Part shown: positions 45,944 through 56,915 of the stretch, piece by piece
Numbering within the stretch: position 1 is the stretch's first letter
Layout: each line of letters starts with the position of its first letter
NCBI GenBank assembly: GCA_023055425.1
Contig: JALGPY010000002.1
Span: forward strand, 50,739,321 to 50,803,320
Origin: Linanthus parryae
Taxonomy: Eukaryota; Streptophyta; Magnoliopsida; Ericales; Polemoniaceae
Length of the DNA stretch: 64,000 nt
Direction: 5' to 3'
Notes under the pieces: generated by a model
What the model was told of the DNA's origin: nothing
The model's database searches: none
Seen by the model: the letters and a program-made list of their open reading frames with translations, nothing else
Program-made: the position numbers and the translations under genes

Positions 45944-47374
45944 TGTAGGGTTTTGATTCATGGATCGCGCAAACGGAAGCATAATCAAACAAACAACCAT
46001 GCAAAACCCTCCAAGGATCACAAGTCTAGATGCATAACGATAGTGAAGGTAAGAAATCATAAACACACCTTTGGGTTCTCCTTGATGACTTCAAACGCGA
46101 ATAGTTTCACGTTCTCTATAGTTGATCCACGCCTAGAGTTGTTCCTAGATCTCCAATCACCTTGGTGCTAGCCCGGATTGAAAGGAGGGTGAAGGAATCA
46201 CGCAAAACGAGACACCAAAAAGGGGGTTCGGCCCTTTTGTGGCGTCGGGGACAAGGGGGCGGCGGCAATAGGGGGCGGCGTCCCTCTTTGCTTGCTCTCT
46301 CTCTCCTTTGTTCTCTCCTACTCTTGTTATGATCTCTCTAGAGCATAAGTGTGTAGGGAAGGAAGGAGGAGGGTCCTTTATATAGTCCAACAACTCCTTG
46401 TTAACTACCTAAAGGACTTATTCTAGTCCTACTAGAATTCAATTTAGTCCCTTCCTTGCAAATTAGTCCCTACTAAGTTTGCAAGGGTTTGCAAAGTGAT
46501 CCTTCTAATTAATTAATCCAATTAATTAATTCCACAATCTAGTACAACTCTATATAGCGTGTGACCCCATAGGTTCTATCTAGTTGGTAGCAACTCTTTG
46601 CTAATATGGAGCGGTTTCTAGCAAAACATCCATTCTAGCCAACTAATAGAATAGTCATCTAGACAACCTTGTACAAGTAATTGTCTCATCCCTTTGCCTC
46701 CATATCCGGATTGGACACGAGACATACAAGTCACACTCGTATATCCAATCCCTAGTTTCTCGATCCATGGAATAGCCTTATTCGTGCAAATAACATCAAT
46801 ATCCCATATATTGATTTATTTGAGTCTGGCCAGACATTTTATAAGCACTATCCTCGAGTGGCCTTGGATATTTGCTCCCGTTATGTGGGAGGGGCAAATC
46901 CTCTCTACGTCCACTACGATCTCTAAGCTTGCTTCTCATTGCATCCAGTACACGCCTTTATAACTACCCAGTTACGGTGTAGCGTTTAACGCTACCAAGA
47001 TCACAATGATCCACAACTAGAATATCTAGTGACTTCAAGTCTAAGGATGACAATACCATTGTACCCGAGAAGCACTTGTGACTCAACATAACATGTATGT
47101 AGCCTTCTCGGTGATGGGTCAATCCAGTGCAACATTCCGTAATGCACACCTATGTGTTGGATCGTGATATCTCCATATCAATCCAACCCCATACTAGTCT
47201 ATAGATGATTGTCCCATTTAATCATTATACTCGACTAGGGATATTTAAGATAAACAACACGATTGTAAATCTAAGGACTTCATTATATTAAATATCCAAT
47301 AAATAATAAATGAATTTCTAGCCAATTACAAATTCATACTAAACTAGATTGCCTCTAGGGCATCTATTCCAACA
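45944..47374 (-). repeat. ANG1 5' LTR (1431 bp)
   Basis: It has the same ends as 38866-40296. It contains the promoter for the element; a TATATAGTCC stretch lies at about 46379 on the plus strand. Confidence 0.96.
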
Positions 47375-50300
47375 CTTCCTTGGTATTCTTAGGCTCAATC
47401 AAAGATACAAATGCACTAAAAGCACACAAGTTTTTCAACTGTCCTCTTGTCTGTGTTCTAGTTGATGGATCTGATATAATGTTATCAGCTGGATGGTCTG
47501 CAAGGTACTTAAACTTCTTTCTTGGTACCCAGGAGTATTCTCCTTCAAGGCTTTGAGTCCTTGAAACAGTAGAGGGGGCATCATAGAAAGTTTCAGCTTC
47601 TGTCTCAAGGCTTTGAGATTTTGGTTTAGCCAGAGGTTCAAGGCCTTGAGATTCCGCTGATTGATTCTGCACATTAGTTTTGCCTTTGTCTTCTTTCACA
47701 GCATCATCATCTGATTCATGCTTGTTCAAATCTAGATCTGCAAAACTTTCACTCAGAGAATCCTTAGTACTTTCATCAAAAATTACATGAATGCTTTCTT
47801 CCACAATCTTGATTTTTCTATTATAAACTCTATAGGCTTTGCTAGTTTGAGAATATCCAAGAAATACACCTTCATCACTTCTAGCATCAAATTTACCAAG
47901 ATTGTCTTTACCATTATTATGCACAAAACAGATGCAACCAAAAGGTTTGAAATAAGAAACAGTGGGATTTCTACCTTTAAACAGTTCATAGGGGGTCTTT
48001 TTCAAAATAGGTCTAATCAAGCATCTATTCAGCACATAATTGGCAGTGTTAACAGCTTCTGCCCATAAAAACTTTGGCAAATTACTTTCAAGAAGCATGG
48101 TTCTAGACATATCCTCAAGTGTCCTATTCTTCCTTTCAACTACTCTATTTTGCTGTGGAGTTCTAGGTGCAGAGAAGTTGTGTGAAATGCCATGCTTTGC
48201 ACAAAACAAATCAAAGTCAAGTTGATCAAAATCCCTACCATGATCACTTCTAATGGATGCAACGGGTAAATTTTTCAAAGTTTGAAGCTCTTTGCACAGT
48301 CTAGAATATTCAGATAAAGCTTCAGGTTTGTCTCTAATAAACATCACCCAAGTAAATCTAGAATAATCATCAATTATAACAAGCATATATCTCTTACCTT
48401 TTGGGGTCTGAACTCTCATAGGACCACACAAGTCCATATGAAGCAATTCTAAGGGTCTAGAAGTACTTACAAAGTTATTTGGCTTGAATGAGCTTCTAGT
48501 TTGTTTACCTTGTACACATGCCTTGCAAACCTCATCATCTGAAAATTTATGTGATGGTAAACCTCTTACCAAGTATTTTGAGATGAGTTTATTTAAGGTA
48601 TGTATACAAATATGCCCAAGATTTCTGTGCCAAAGCTTTGAATCTTCCTTCAAGGCCTTGAGTCATTTTATCTTGTCACCTGCAACACTGTTAGTATGCA
48701 TAGCATATAGATTATATGATCTAGGAGCAGTGAGTATGCAATCACCAGATTTCTCATCTTGCACCACACATTTCTCCTTGTCAAATATAGCCTTATAACC
48801 TTTATCACATAAATGAGAGATACTAAGCAGATTATACTTAAGTCCATCTACCAGATAAACATCAGATATAGAATGTTTAGAACCATTACCAATACTACCT
48901 ATACCAATAATATTGTTTTTTGCTTTGTCACCAAGTGTGATTGTTCCTCCAGATTTTTCTGTAAGTTCAGTGAAGAGAGACTTCTTTCCACTCATATGTC
49001 TAGAACATCCACTATCTAATATCCATTTCTGATCTTTCAAGGCCTTGGTGACATCCTGCAAAAACAAATCATTGCCTCAATATACTATTAGACCAAGTGC
49101 AGAACTTTGAGTCATACTCAGAATCAGCCATATTTGGTGGCCTAATTCCTTTTTGAACCCATATCTGTCTAACCTGCCCCTTAAGCTGATAAGGATAAGT
49201 ATTTCTCATAATATGAGGTTCTGATCTTCTGAAGGGACAAGTTAATCTGACATGATCAATTTTTCCACAGTAATGACATTTTGGAGAATGTCTGCTACCA
49301 GATTTGACAAAAGTAGTTTGGCCTTTCTTTGGAAAATTTGGATTATAGCCAATCCCACTTTTATGCATTGATTTCAGACTTCCTCCAAGAATGAGATTCA
49401 GATTATGTTCTTAGCCTGTAAACCTAGCTAGGACCTTCTTGGACTCTTGAAGTTTCTCAGTCAAAGAACAGATCTGTTATTCTAAATTCTCAGAATGAGT
49501 CTTTAGATCAGCATATCTTTCAGTCAAAAGAGTATTTTGATCAACAACCTCTTTTATCTGTGCCTTCAAGGCTTTGAACCTGCTGTCCAAGGCATTGAAG
49601 TCCTTTTCAAGCTTTGTCTTAGAAACTTCAACAGTTTTGTTTGAAAAAACTAGGTCCAGGTTTTCTTTTACCTGCTCATGAATCTTAATCTTTAAAGCAG
49701 AAATCTCATTTCTATAACTTTCCTCATTTAAAAACATGCTTTTGAGAATTTCAGGAAGTACATCAGAAGGACTAGTAAGTAAATTTTTTACCATATCTTC
49801 AATATGTCTGTCTGATGAATTTTCCTCATCATGCTTTGCCATGAAGCATAAGTTTGCTTGCTCTTCTTCTGTGTCTGAGTCACTTGATGAATCAGAATCA
49901 CTCCAAGAAGCCATCATGGCTTTCTTCCTTCTGTTATCATTGTCTTTCTTTTGAAAGTTCACGTTCTTCTTCTTTTGTGGACAGTCCCTTACTAAATGAT
50001 CTTCATCACCACACTCAAAACAATTCACTACTTTAGTTTTATGTGACTGTGATGAAGGTTTACCTTTGTAGTCCTTGCTGCCTGAGGGTCTTGATCTCTC
50101 TCTGTTGTAATCCCTGTTACCAGAGTTTCTTTTCTTTTTGAGAATCCTGGCCAAGGCCTTGGAGATCAATGCTAAAGCCTCTTCATCATCAGGCTCATCC
50201 TCAGTCTCAAGGCTTTGATACTTTTCACTGTCTTTTGCCTTAAGTGCTAGGTTCCTGATGTTCCTTCCACATCCTTCATAGACATTTCATGAGTGAGCAT

Positions 50301-50966
50301 CTTTCCTTGTAGATCATCTAGTTGAAGAAGACTCAAGTCCTGAGCTTCCTCAATGGCTGTTGTCTTTGGCTCCCACTTGGCTTTTGGCAAGCTTCTCAGA
50401 ATCTTTCTAACCTTCTCTTCATTTGAGAACTTCTTTCTCAATGACTCCAGATTGTTTACCACATCAGTGAATCTTTTAAACATCTCCTTGATGGTCTCAT
50501 CTGAGTTCATCTTGAACAACTCATATTGCCTCAGAAGTATGTTGATTTTGGTCTGCTTAACTTTGCTAGTTCCTTCATATGTCACCACCAGTTTATCCCA
50601 TAATTCTTTGGCACTCTTTCAATTTGACACTCTGTTGAACTCATCTGCATTAAGAGCACAGTATAACAGATTCATAGCCTTGTAATTTTTTGATACCTTT
50701 TCCAGTTCAGTAACTGAAAGATTTTCCTCAGACTTGATACATCTGACTCCATCAATTGTAGTGTAGTACTCATGAGGACCATTCTGAACTATTGACCATA
50801 GTTCCATGTCTTGATCTATGATGAACATCTTCATCAATGCCTTCCAGTGCATGAAGTTATCACCACAGAACTTTGGAGGTCTGTTGGCTGCCCTTCCTTG
50901 TGAGAATCCACCATCTCCTACATTACTTATAGTCACCAGATTGTTAGATCTAAAACAGTGACACAA
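47375..50966 (-). pseudogene. COP3 unit 1 gag, protease and integrase, degenerate
   Basis: Read on the minus strand: gag with FCGDNFMHWKALMKMFIIDQ, an in-frame TGA near 50621, KILRSLPKAKWEPKTTAIEE, a frameshift near 50250, and knuckle CFECGDEDHLVRDCP. A coiled-coil-like region ends at a stop (49477). A second knuckle CHYCGKIDHVRLTCP (about 49280) follows. Protease is WILDSGCSRHMSG (about 49030). A TGA at about 48661 precedes integrase: LWHRNLGH, HMDLCGP, IRSDHGRDF, QQNRVVERKN (usual NG is NR here). It stops at the ANG1 target site after NTKEV and resumes at 38865. Palindrome-encoded segments QSLETED, FKALKAQ, LKALKEDSK and SQSLETEAE match positions in COP2. Confidence 0.9.
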
Positions 50967-50978
50967 GCTCTGATACCA
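50967..50978 (-). other. COP3 primer binding site (tRNA-iMet)
   Basis: The minus strand reads TGGTATCAGAGC two bases after the end of the LTR at 50981. It has the same spacing as in COP2. Confidence 0.93.
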
Positions 50979-50980
50979 AT

Positions 50981-52476
50981 TGAAAGTGTGTAATGTAGAC
51001 TAAATACAGGATTTAAATACTCTAGAAGGGAGGTTGAATAAAGTATGGAAACTTTTTGCAAAACTCAAAGTTTAACAGAATAACTTTGTATGAAACTCAA
51101 ATCTCAAGGCCTTGAGATTTTAGTAAACTGTCTGAAACTTTCAAAGGCGAAATAGAAAGCTTCAAGGCCTTGAAGTGTAAAAAATTCTAAACAGCTTTTG
51201 AATCCTAGTTTGATTTGAGTTGTGTGCAACAGATAATAATCAAACTGTAAAGTACAGAACACAAAGCAATTTACAGAGTTCAGTCCCAATGGACCTAATC
51301 TCTACCTGAGGGATCTAATCCCACCAGGATTGGGCAAACACTTCTTATTACTCACACAGAAACAGCCCTAGATCTTCAAGCCTAAGTGATTTCTTAAACC
51401 TACACAGCTTGTGGTTCCAAACCTATCTAGTTCCAGCTACTAACTGTTGAGCTAACAAGAACCTCTTGTTGTTCACTTGAACAACCAACCACTAGGTTAA
51501 GTGAGATTTAAGATAATCTAAAGATACACAGATTAAAGTACAAGTGAAGAACACAGTAGAAAAGATAAGCTGTTGAAGCCTGGATGTGTTCTTGTGGAAA
51601 ACTGGATTGATCTGATCTTCTGAAGTCTGGATTGAAGCCTAAATTTTTGTGTGTTTGAATGAATGATCTCCCACGAATTTTTCACATCTTTCCGAGTATT
51701 CTTGAAGCCTCTCTATCTTCAAAATTCAAACCAGTCTCTTTTATCCACAACTGCAACTGAATGAGAGATTTTAGGATCTCAGTTCCTACAAATCCTCTTT
51801 TTGTTTTCAACTGAAATTCAAACAGCTCTAAGTGGATATCTGTTGGAGTTTGTTGAGATTGCTCCTGCACATTTAACAGCCCTGCAACAGCATTCAAACA
51901 CAGCAACAACAAAATCCAGAAAGATAACAGTGCTATGACTGTTTGGTTATCCAGTTTATGATAAAAATGGTTAACAGATTAGAACAATAACCTGTATAAC
52001 TTCTAATACATATAAATCATGAACAAAAAGTTTAAGACACTTAGAAGTAAGTAAATAATCACAATACTAAGAATCACTACCTGCAAGAAAGAATCAACTT
52101 AGTTCTGTAAAAACTGTCAGCAGCTCAAGGCACATCTCAAGGCCTTCTAGCTCTGAACCTATTTCGCAGATATTCAAAGTTAAACCCATATAACTTTGAT
52201 TCTTCATGTTCTGATCATCTGCAATTGTGTTAGATATATAAATAGTGTAATCCATAAGTATATGCAGTAAATCCCTGATTTTCATAATCAGATATCAAAT
52301 CTGCAACACAAAACTGTTAGATTATATAGCAGAATAGAATAACTCTCAAGGCTTTGAAGTTCTGTCAATATCTCAAGGCCTTGAAGTATCTAAAATGCTT
52401 TGCTGCTTATGTCTTTGTCTTTCATCACTCAAAAAAATTACCAACCAAAACACATTCAAGGGTATTTGAATCAACA
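50981..52476 (-). repeat. COP3 shared middle LTR (1496 bp)
   Basis: It has the same ends as 33805-35306. It acts as 5' LTR of unit 1 (primer site at 50967) and 3' LTR of unit 2 (polypurine-like tract at 52477, with one change, AACTCCCCCTT). There is no duplicated host sequence between units, so the array arose by recombination, not by two insertions. Palindromes lie at about 51100, 51160, 52135, 52347 and 52372. Confidence 0.92.
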
Positions 52477-52905
52477 AACTCCCCCTTGATGAAAGACAAA
52501 ACGTACAGACTTGTATAGATTTTCCTGCCACTCATATTCAAAAAATAGATGATCACAAAATGCATATACAATATACAATAATGCCAAACAGATAACCAGC
52601 AAAAATAAAATAACTTTTTTTACATATTACATATTACCACAGAAATATAAACATTACTGATTAAACCACAAAACAACTAATTAAAACACAAAACAACTAA
52701 GTATTATTATTATTATTATTATTCAAATACTGCAAACACAGAACCACATAAATTCTCCCCCTTTTTTATTTTCATCAAATAAGGATGAAGAAATGATCAT
52801 TACTCAGAGTCTACAAAAAAATTTAGCTAAAAAGTCAAGGCCTTGAGAACAGAAAAGAAAGAATAGAAAGAGATAGAGGGTCAAGGCTTTGGCAATCTCT
52901 GATCT
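52477..52905 (-). other. COP3 unit 2 spacer between polypurine tract and extra ORF
   Basis: AT-rich, with a TTA microsatellite at about 52702-52720. It contains two palindromes of the CAAGGCCTTG family (about 52837 and 52881). No gene was seen. Confidence 0.65.
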
Positions 52906-54675
52906 TCATTTCTTTTTTGATGTCTGGCCTTTCTCTGAGCCTTCTCCAACTTCTTCTTCACTTGCAGCATCTTCAGTAGACTGATTACCTTCTTGTTCAG
53001 CTTCCACTTCTGCAACAACCTCTTGAATTATCTCATCCACTTTCTTCTTAGCCTGTACTGAATCCACCTCTGTAGCTGCATCAACACATGTGTCTTCACC
53101 AACATCTTATTTATCAGTTTGTTCATACAAATCTTTTGAAGTAAGCAACACTGGAATTGGCTTCTTCTTCATCTTCAGAAAATCTCCCAGCCTTTCATCT
53201 GAATCCACACTGGTGTCATGACTAGTAGCAGAAGGTATCTTCTCCAGATTCAAACCCTTGATGACAACATCTAGCTTCCCATTCATAACATTCATCAAGC
53301 CCTTGAACTGGTTGAATTCAGTTGACAGATCAAATAACCTTTGTTTGAGATCTTCAATCTCAACCTGCTGATCTTCAAACTTCTCAACCAACAAAGAGTA
53401 ATCCTCATTGGCTTGCCCTTTCCCAGATGTAGTCCCCTTAGGCTTCACAAACTCCTTCTCAGCAAGTTCTTCCTTTGACAAATCTGAATAAAACTTCCAA
53501 TGTCCTTTCCCAGTCTGAACTACTCCAATCCTCTGAAGTGCAGTCTCATCTATCAAACCAAAACCTCCAGTAATCTTTTCCTCTCCTTTCACAGGTACAT
53601 CAAAATATTCAAAGAAAAGAGGTAACAGGTTTGCATATGGAAGAGGATGGTTTCTAGTCCTGGTTGCACAATAAATCATATGCTCCATAACAACTGTTGG
53701 CAAGTCTATCTCAAACCCTTGAGATATCAGATACATCAAAATCAGAACCTCATCAGTCACTAACTCCCTTGAGTTCTCCCTAGGAACTACACTCCTCGTC
53801 ATAATTGTAAACAAAATTTTGGCTTCACAGTTGAGCACAGAGTGTGTCAACTGCTTTGGACCAGAGGGAACACCTTCAACAAAAAACATCTCATTTGCCT
53901 TATCCAGACACTCCTTCCTATCAGGATAATCTCCAACATTGTATTTCCTAGGAATGCCCAAGACTTTGGCAAAATTCCTATGATCTAACCTCAAATCCAC
54001 ACCAGCCACTTTTGAAGTTAACACCATTTTATCATCACCTTCATAAACCAAATTCAGATAAAATAACCTAGTTAACCTAGGATAGGCCTTTGAACTAGGA
54101 TTTAACACCTTCCTAACAGCAGTTTCTCTTAACTTTCTCATGCAGTCTATGTCCAATTTATCCAATAATTCTCCATAAATCATACTACAGAAAGCTACCT
54201 TAGATGAAGCATACCCTTGCATCCATACAGTTCTAACCTCAGAACTAACAAACCAGTCTGTAGGAAGTATATTCTTACCTTGATATCCTTTCTTAGTTGC
54301 AGAAGCAACTTGCTTAACCCTAGTTTTCTTCTCTGAGGGTTTGGTCTTTTCTTGTTCTCCTTCAGTTGGTTTCTTCTGGCTTTCTTTAGTTGATTTCCCT
54401 TTTTCCTCTTCACCAGTATTTTTCTTTTCTCCCCCTTTCTTCTTCTCTGACCTAAGTTGATCACCACCCTGTGTCTCTTGTTGTGGATCAATGCTTGAGC
54501 GTTCATCTCCCTTCTCTGTTCTGGACTTCTTTGCAGGAGGAGTATCCTCATGCAAGCTCTGAGTGTTTTCTGAATCTGAATCAGAAATCACTATCTTCTC
54601 CTTCTTATTTGCTCTCTTCTTGGATCTGCCAGAGGGCTTTCCCTGTTGCTGAATTCTGGCTGATTTGAGCTCCAT
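52906..54675 (-). pseudogene. COP3 unit 2 extra ORF (PF20167-like), one stop
   Basis: A 590-codon frame including the terminal TGA (52906-52908), with one internal TAA at codon 523 (53107-53109), where unit 1 has GAA (Glu). The protein parallels unit 1 closely: Lys/Ser-rich N-terminus, core with WFVSSEVRTVWMQGY and LILMYLISQGFEIDLP, coiled-coil segment, and acidic tail. The two copies carry different single stops. Function is unknown; no secretion or membrane signal is visible. Confidence 0.8.
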
Positions 54676-55124
54676 TTTGGGGTTTAGGGTTTTGAGAAGA
54701 GAATGTGATTGAGAAGAACAGAGAGAGAGAGGGTAGATTCGTATAGAATTGAGAGAGAATGAGAAGCAAAAGCCCTGTCTTTCGGCTTAAGTAGGTTAAA
54801 AAGGAGGAGTCATAAAAGGACTCTGCTATATCAACATGCAAAATAGGATCTTGAAAAATATTTTTTGGGATATTTTAGAAAATTCTCTGAGTATTTCAAA
54901 TATTATACAGTTATCTAAAAAGATAAGATATAATATTTGATGATCCATTTTTTTTAAAAAAATACGGGTATTATCAAGACCTGGAGAACAATCTCAAGGC
55001 CTTGAGATTTTCTGCAGTTTGAGAAACTTCAAAGCTTTGAGCTATACTTTCAAGGCTTCAGAAAGTATAATCTCAAGGCTTTGAGATTCCAGCACATAAA
55101 CACATATAAGTACTAATACTCCCC
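54676..55124 (-). repeat. COP3 unit 2 spacer with palindrome cluster
   Basis: Between pol stop and extra ORF. At 54988-55095 there are about four palindrome-family members: ATCTCAAGGCCTTGAGAT, TTCAAAGCTTTGA, TTTCAAGGCTT and ATCTCAAGGCTTTGAGAT. It is equivalent in position to the cluster after COP2 pol (21690-21815). Unit 1 has lost most of this cluster through the deletion at 37820. Confidence 0.75.
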
Positions 55125-56839
55125 CTAAACCAATGAATCCTTGTTTAACATCCCCAATTCAAGCCTTCGAGATGAAAACCTATCATCTGGCAAAGGTTTA
55201 GTGAAAATATCAGCAATCTGCATTGAAGTAGAGATAAAATCTAAAACAACATCACCTTGTTCTGCATGATCTCTAAGGAAGTGATGTCTCACATCTATGT
55301 GCTTGGTCCTTGAGTGTTGAACTGGATTCTTAGAGATTGAAATAGAACTTGTGTTGTCACAATGAATAGGCACATTTCTGAAATTATAGCCAAGATCTCT
55401 AAGTTGCTGAGCAATCCATAACACTTGTGAACAGCAAGCACCAGTTGCAATATATTCAGCTTTTGCAGTTGATAATGCTACAAAATTTTGCTTTTTGGAA
55501 TGCCAACTGATCAATGAAGATCCAAGAAATTGACAGCATCCAGAAGTACTTTTCCTGTCTACTTTATATCCTGCAAAATCTGCATCTGAATAGCCACTCA
55601 ACATAAAATTAGATTTTCTTGGATACCAAAGCCCTAAGTCTCTGGTTCCATTCAAATATCTAAAAATTCTTTTGACTGCAGGTAAACGACTTTCCTTAGG
55701 ATCTGCTTGAAATCTAGCACACATACAGACACTAAACATAATATCAGGTCTGCTAGCAGTTAAATACAATAGTGATCCAATCATACCTCTGTATTCCTTT
55801 TGTTTCACACTCTTACCATTTGAATCTTTGTCTAAAGAGAGTGATGAACTCATAGGGGTCTTCAGCACCTTGGGCTGTGACATATTGTACTTATTTAATA
55901 AGTCCTTGGTATACTTTCCTTGATGCACAAAAATTCCTTTCTTCATTTGTAAGATATGAAGTCCAAGAAAGAAATTCAGTTCGCCCATTAGGCTCATCTC
56001 AAACTCCCTGCACATCAGACTAGAAAACTCTTTTGAAAGAGCATCTAGTAGCACCAAATAAAATATCATCTACATAAATCTGAACTACTAACAGATCACT
56101 TTGATGGTGTTTAATGAAAAGAGTTTTGTCAACTAATCCTCTTTTGAAATTGTTTTCAAGTAGAAATTTTGAAAGTCTGTCATACCAAGCCCTTGGAGCT
56201 TGTTTTAAACCATAAAGAGCTTTATCCAGTTTATAAACATGATCAGGAAAATTTTCATCTTCAAAACCAGGAGGTTGTGCTACAAAAACATCTTCTTGTA
56301 AATATCCATTCAGAAAAGCACATTTAACATCCATTTGATAAAGCTTTATATGATTGTGAGATGCAAATACAAGAAGTATTCTAATAAATTCTAACCTGGC
56401 AACAGGAGCAAAAGTCTCCTCATAATCTATACCTTATTCCTGATTATATCCTTGAGCTACCAGTCTGGCTTTATTTCTTACCACTTTGTCATTCTCATCA
56501 AGCTTGTTTCTAAATACCCATCTGGTTCCAATAACTGATTTCTTTTTAGGTCTGGGGACCAGATTCCTAACCTTGTTCCTTTCAAACTCATTCAGCTCAC
56601 TCTGCATTGCAATGATCCATTATGCATCTTCTAGTGCTTCCTTGGTATTCTTAGGCTCATCAAAGATACAAATGCACTAAAAGCATACAAGTTTTTCAAC
56701 TGTCCTCTTGTCTGTGTTTCAGTTGATGGATCTGATATAATGTTATCAGCTGGATGGTCTGCAAGGTACTTAAACTTCTTTCTTGGTACCCAGGAGTATT
56801 CTCCTTCAAGGCTTTGAGTCCTTGAAACAGTAGAGGGGG
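55125..56839 (-). pseudogene. COP3 unit 2 integrase tail, RT and RNase H, truncated
   Basis: From right to left: integrase tail (GEYSWVPRKKFKYLADHPAD, about 56780), RT with MDVKCAFLNGYLQEDVFVAQ and IYVDDILFGAT (about 56070), a 2-base deletion frameshift near 56045, and complete RNase H with SGYSDADFAGYK, LSTAKAEYIATGACC and HCDNTSSISI, ending at TAG 55125. Some further stops occur near 56430. The unit is cut at 56839 within integrase and joined to LTX LTR sequence; gag, protease and the 5' LTR of unit 2 are absent. Confidence 0.88.
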
Positions 56840-56915
56840 ACCCAAAACCACCACCAAACACTCCACTGACCTTCGAGGAAGGAACCCAAAACCACCACCA
56901 AACACTCCACTGACC
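56840..56915. other. Deletion junction with 44-bp tandem duplication
   Basis: COP3 integrase sequence (…AGTAGAGGGGG) stops at 56839. A stretch of 32 bases beginning ACCCAAAACCACCACCAAAC follows, then TTCGAGGAAGGA, then the same 32 bases again (56884-56915). The LTX copy at 33060 has the stretch once. This is a tandem duplication or templated filler at an end-joining junction. Confidence 0.8.

Larger units (their letters stand above)
38866..47374 (-). mobile_element. ANG1: intact Angela-like Copia retrotransposon (8509 bp)
   Basis: Complete minus-strand element: two 1431-bp LTRs with a single mismatch found (39028 G, 46106 T), tRNA-Met primer site, one open 1316-codon polyprotein, polypurine tract, and 5-bp target duplications CTTCC at 38861-38865 and 47375-47379. 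The LTR start on the element strand (TGTTGGAATAGATGCCCTAG) closely resembles Angela LTR starts known from cereals (TGTTGGAA..ATGCCCTAGAGGCAA), and total size and LTR length fit that lineage. One change in 1431 bases implies a very recent insertion: about 27,000 years if 1.3e-8 per site per year is used. It sits in COP3 unit 1 pol. Confidence 0.96.
33805..56839 (-). mobile_element. COP3: SIRE-like Copia tandem array (complete unit plus truncated unit)
   Basis: The order on the plus strand is LTR (33805-35306), unit 1 internal (35307-50980, interrupted by ANG1), shared LTR (50981-52476), and unit 2 internal (52477-56839), which breaks off within integrase. Each internal region, read on the minus strand, is gag, protease, integrase, RT, RNase H, extra ORF. 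One LTR serves both units, as expected after unequal recombination between LTRs of two copies. Compared LTR stretches differ by about 4-5%. Unit 1 without ANG1 is about 10.2 kb. The left target sequence is ATTAG (33800-33804); no right duplicate exists because the right end is lost. Confidence 0.88.
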
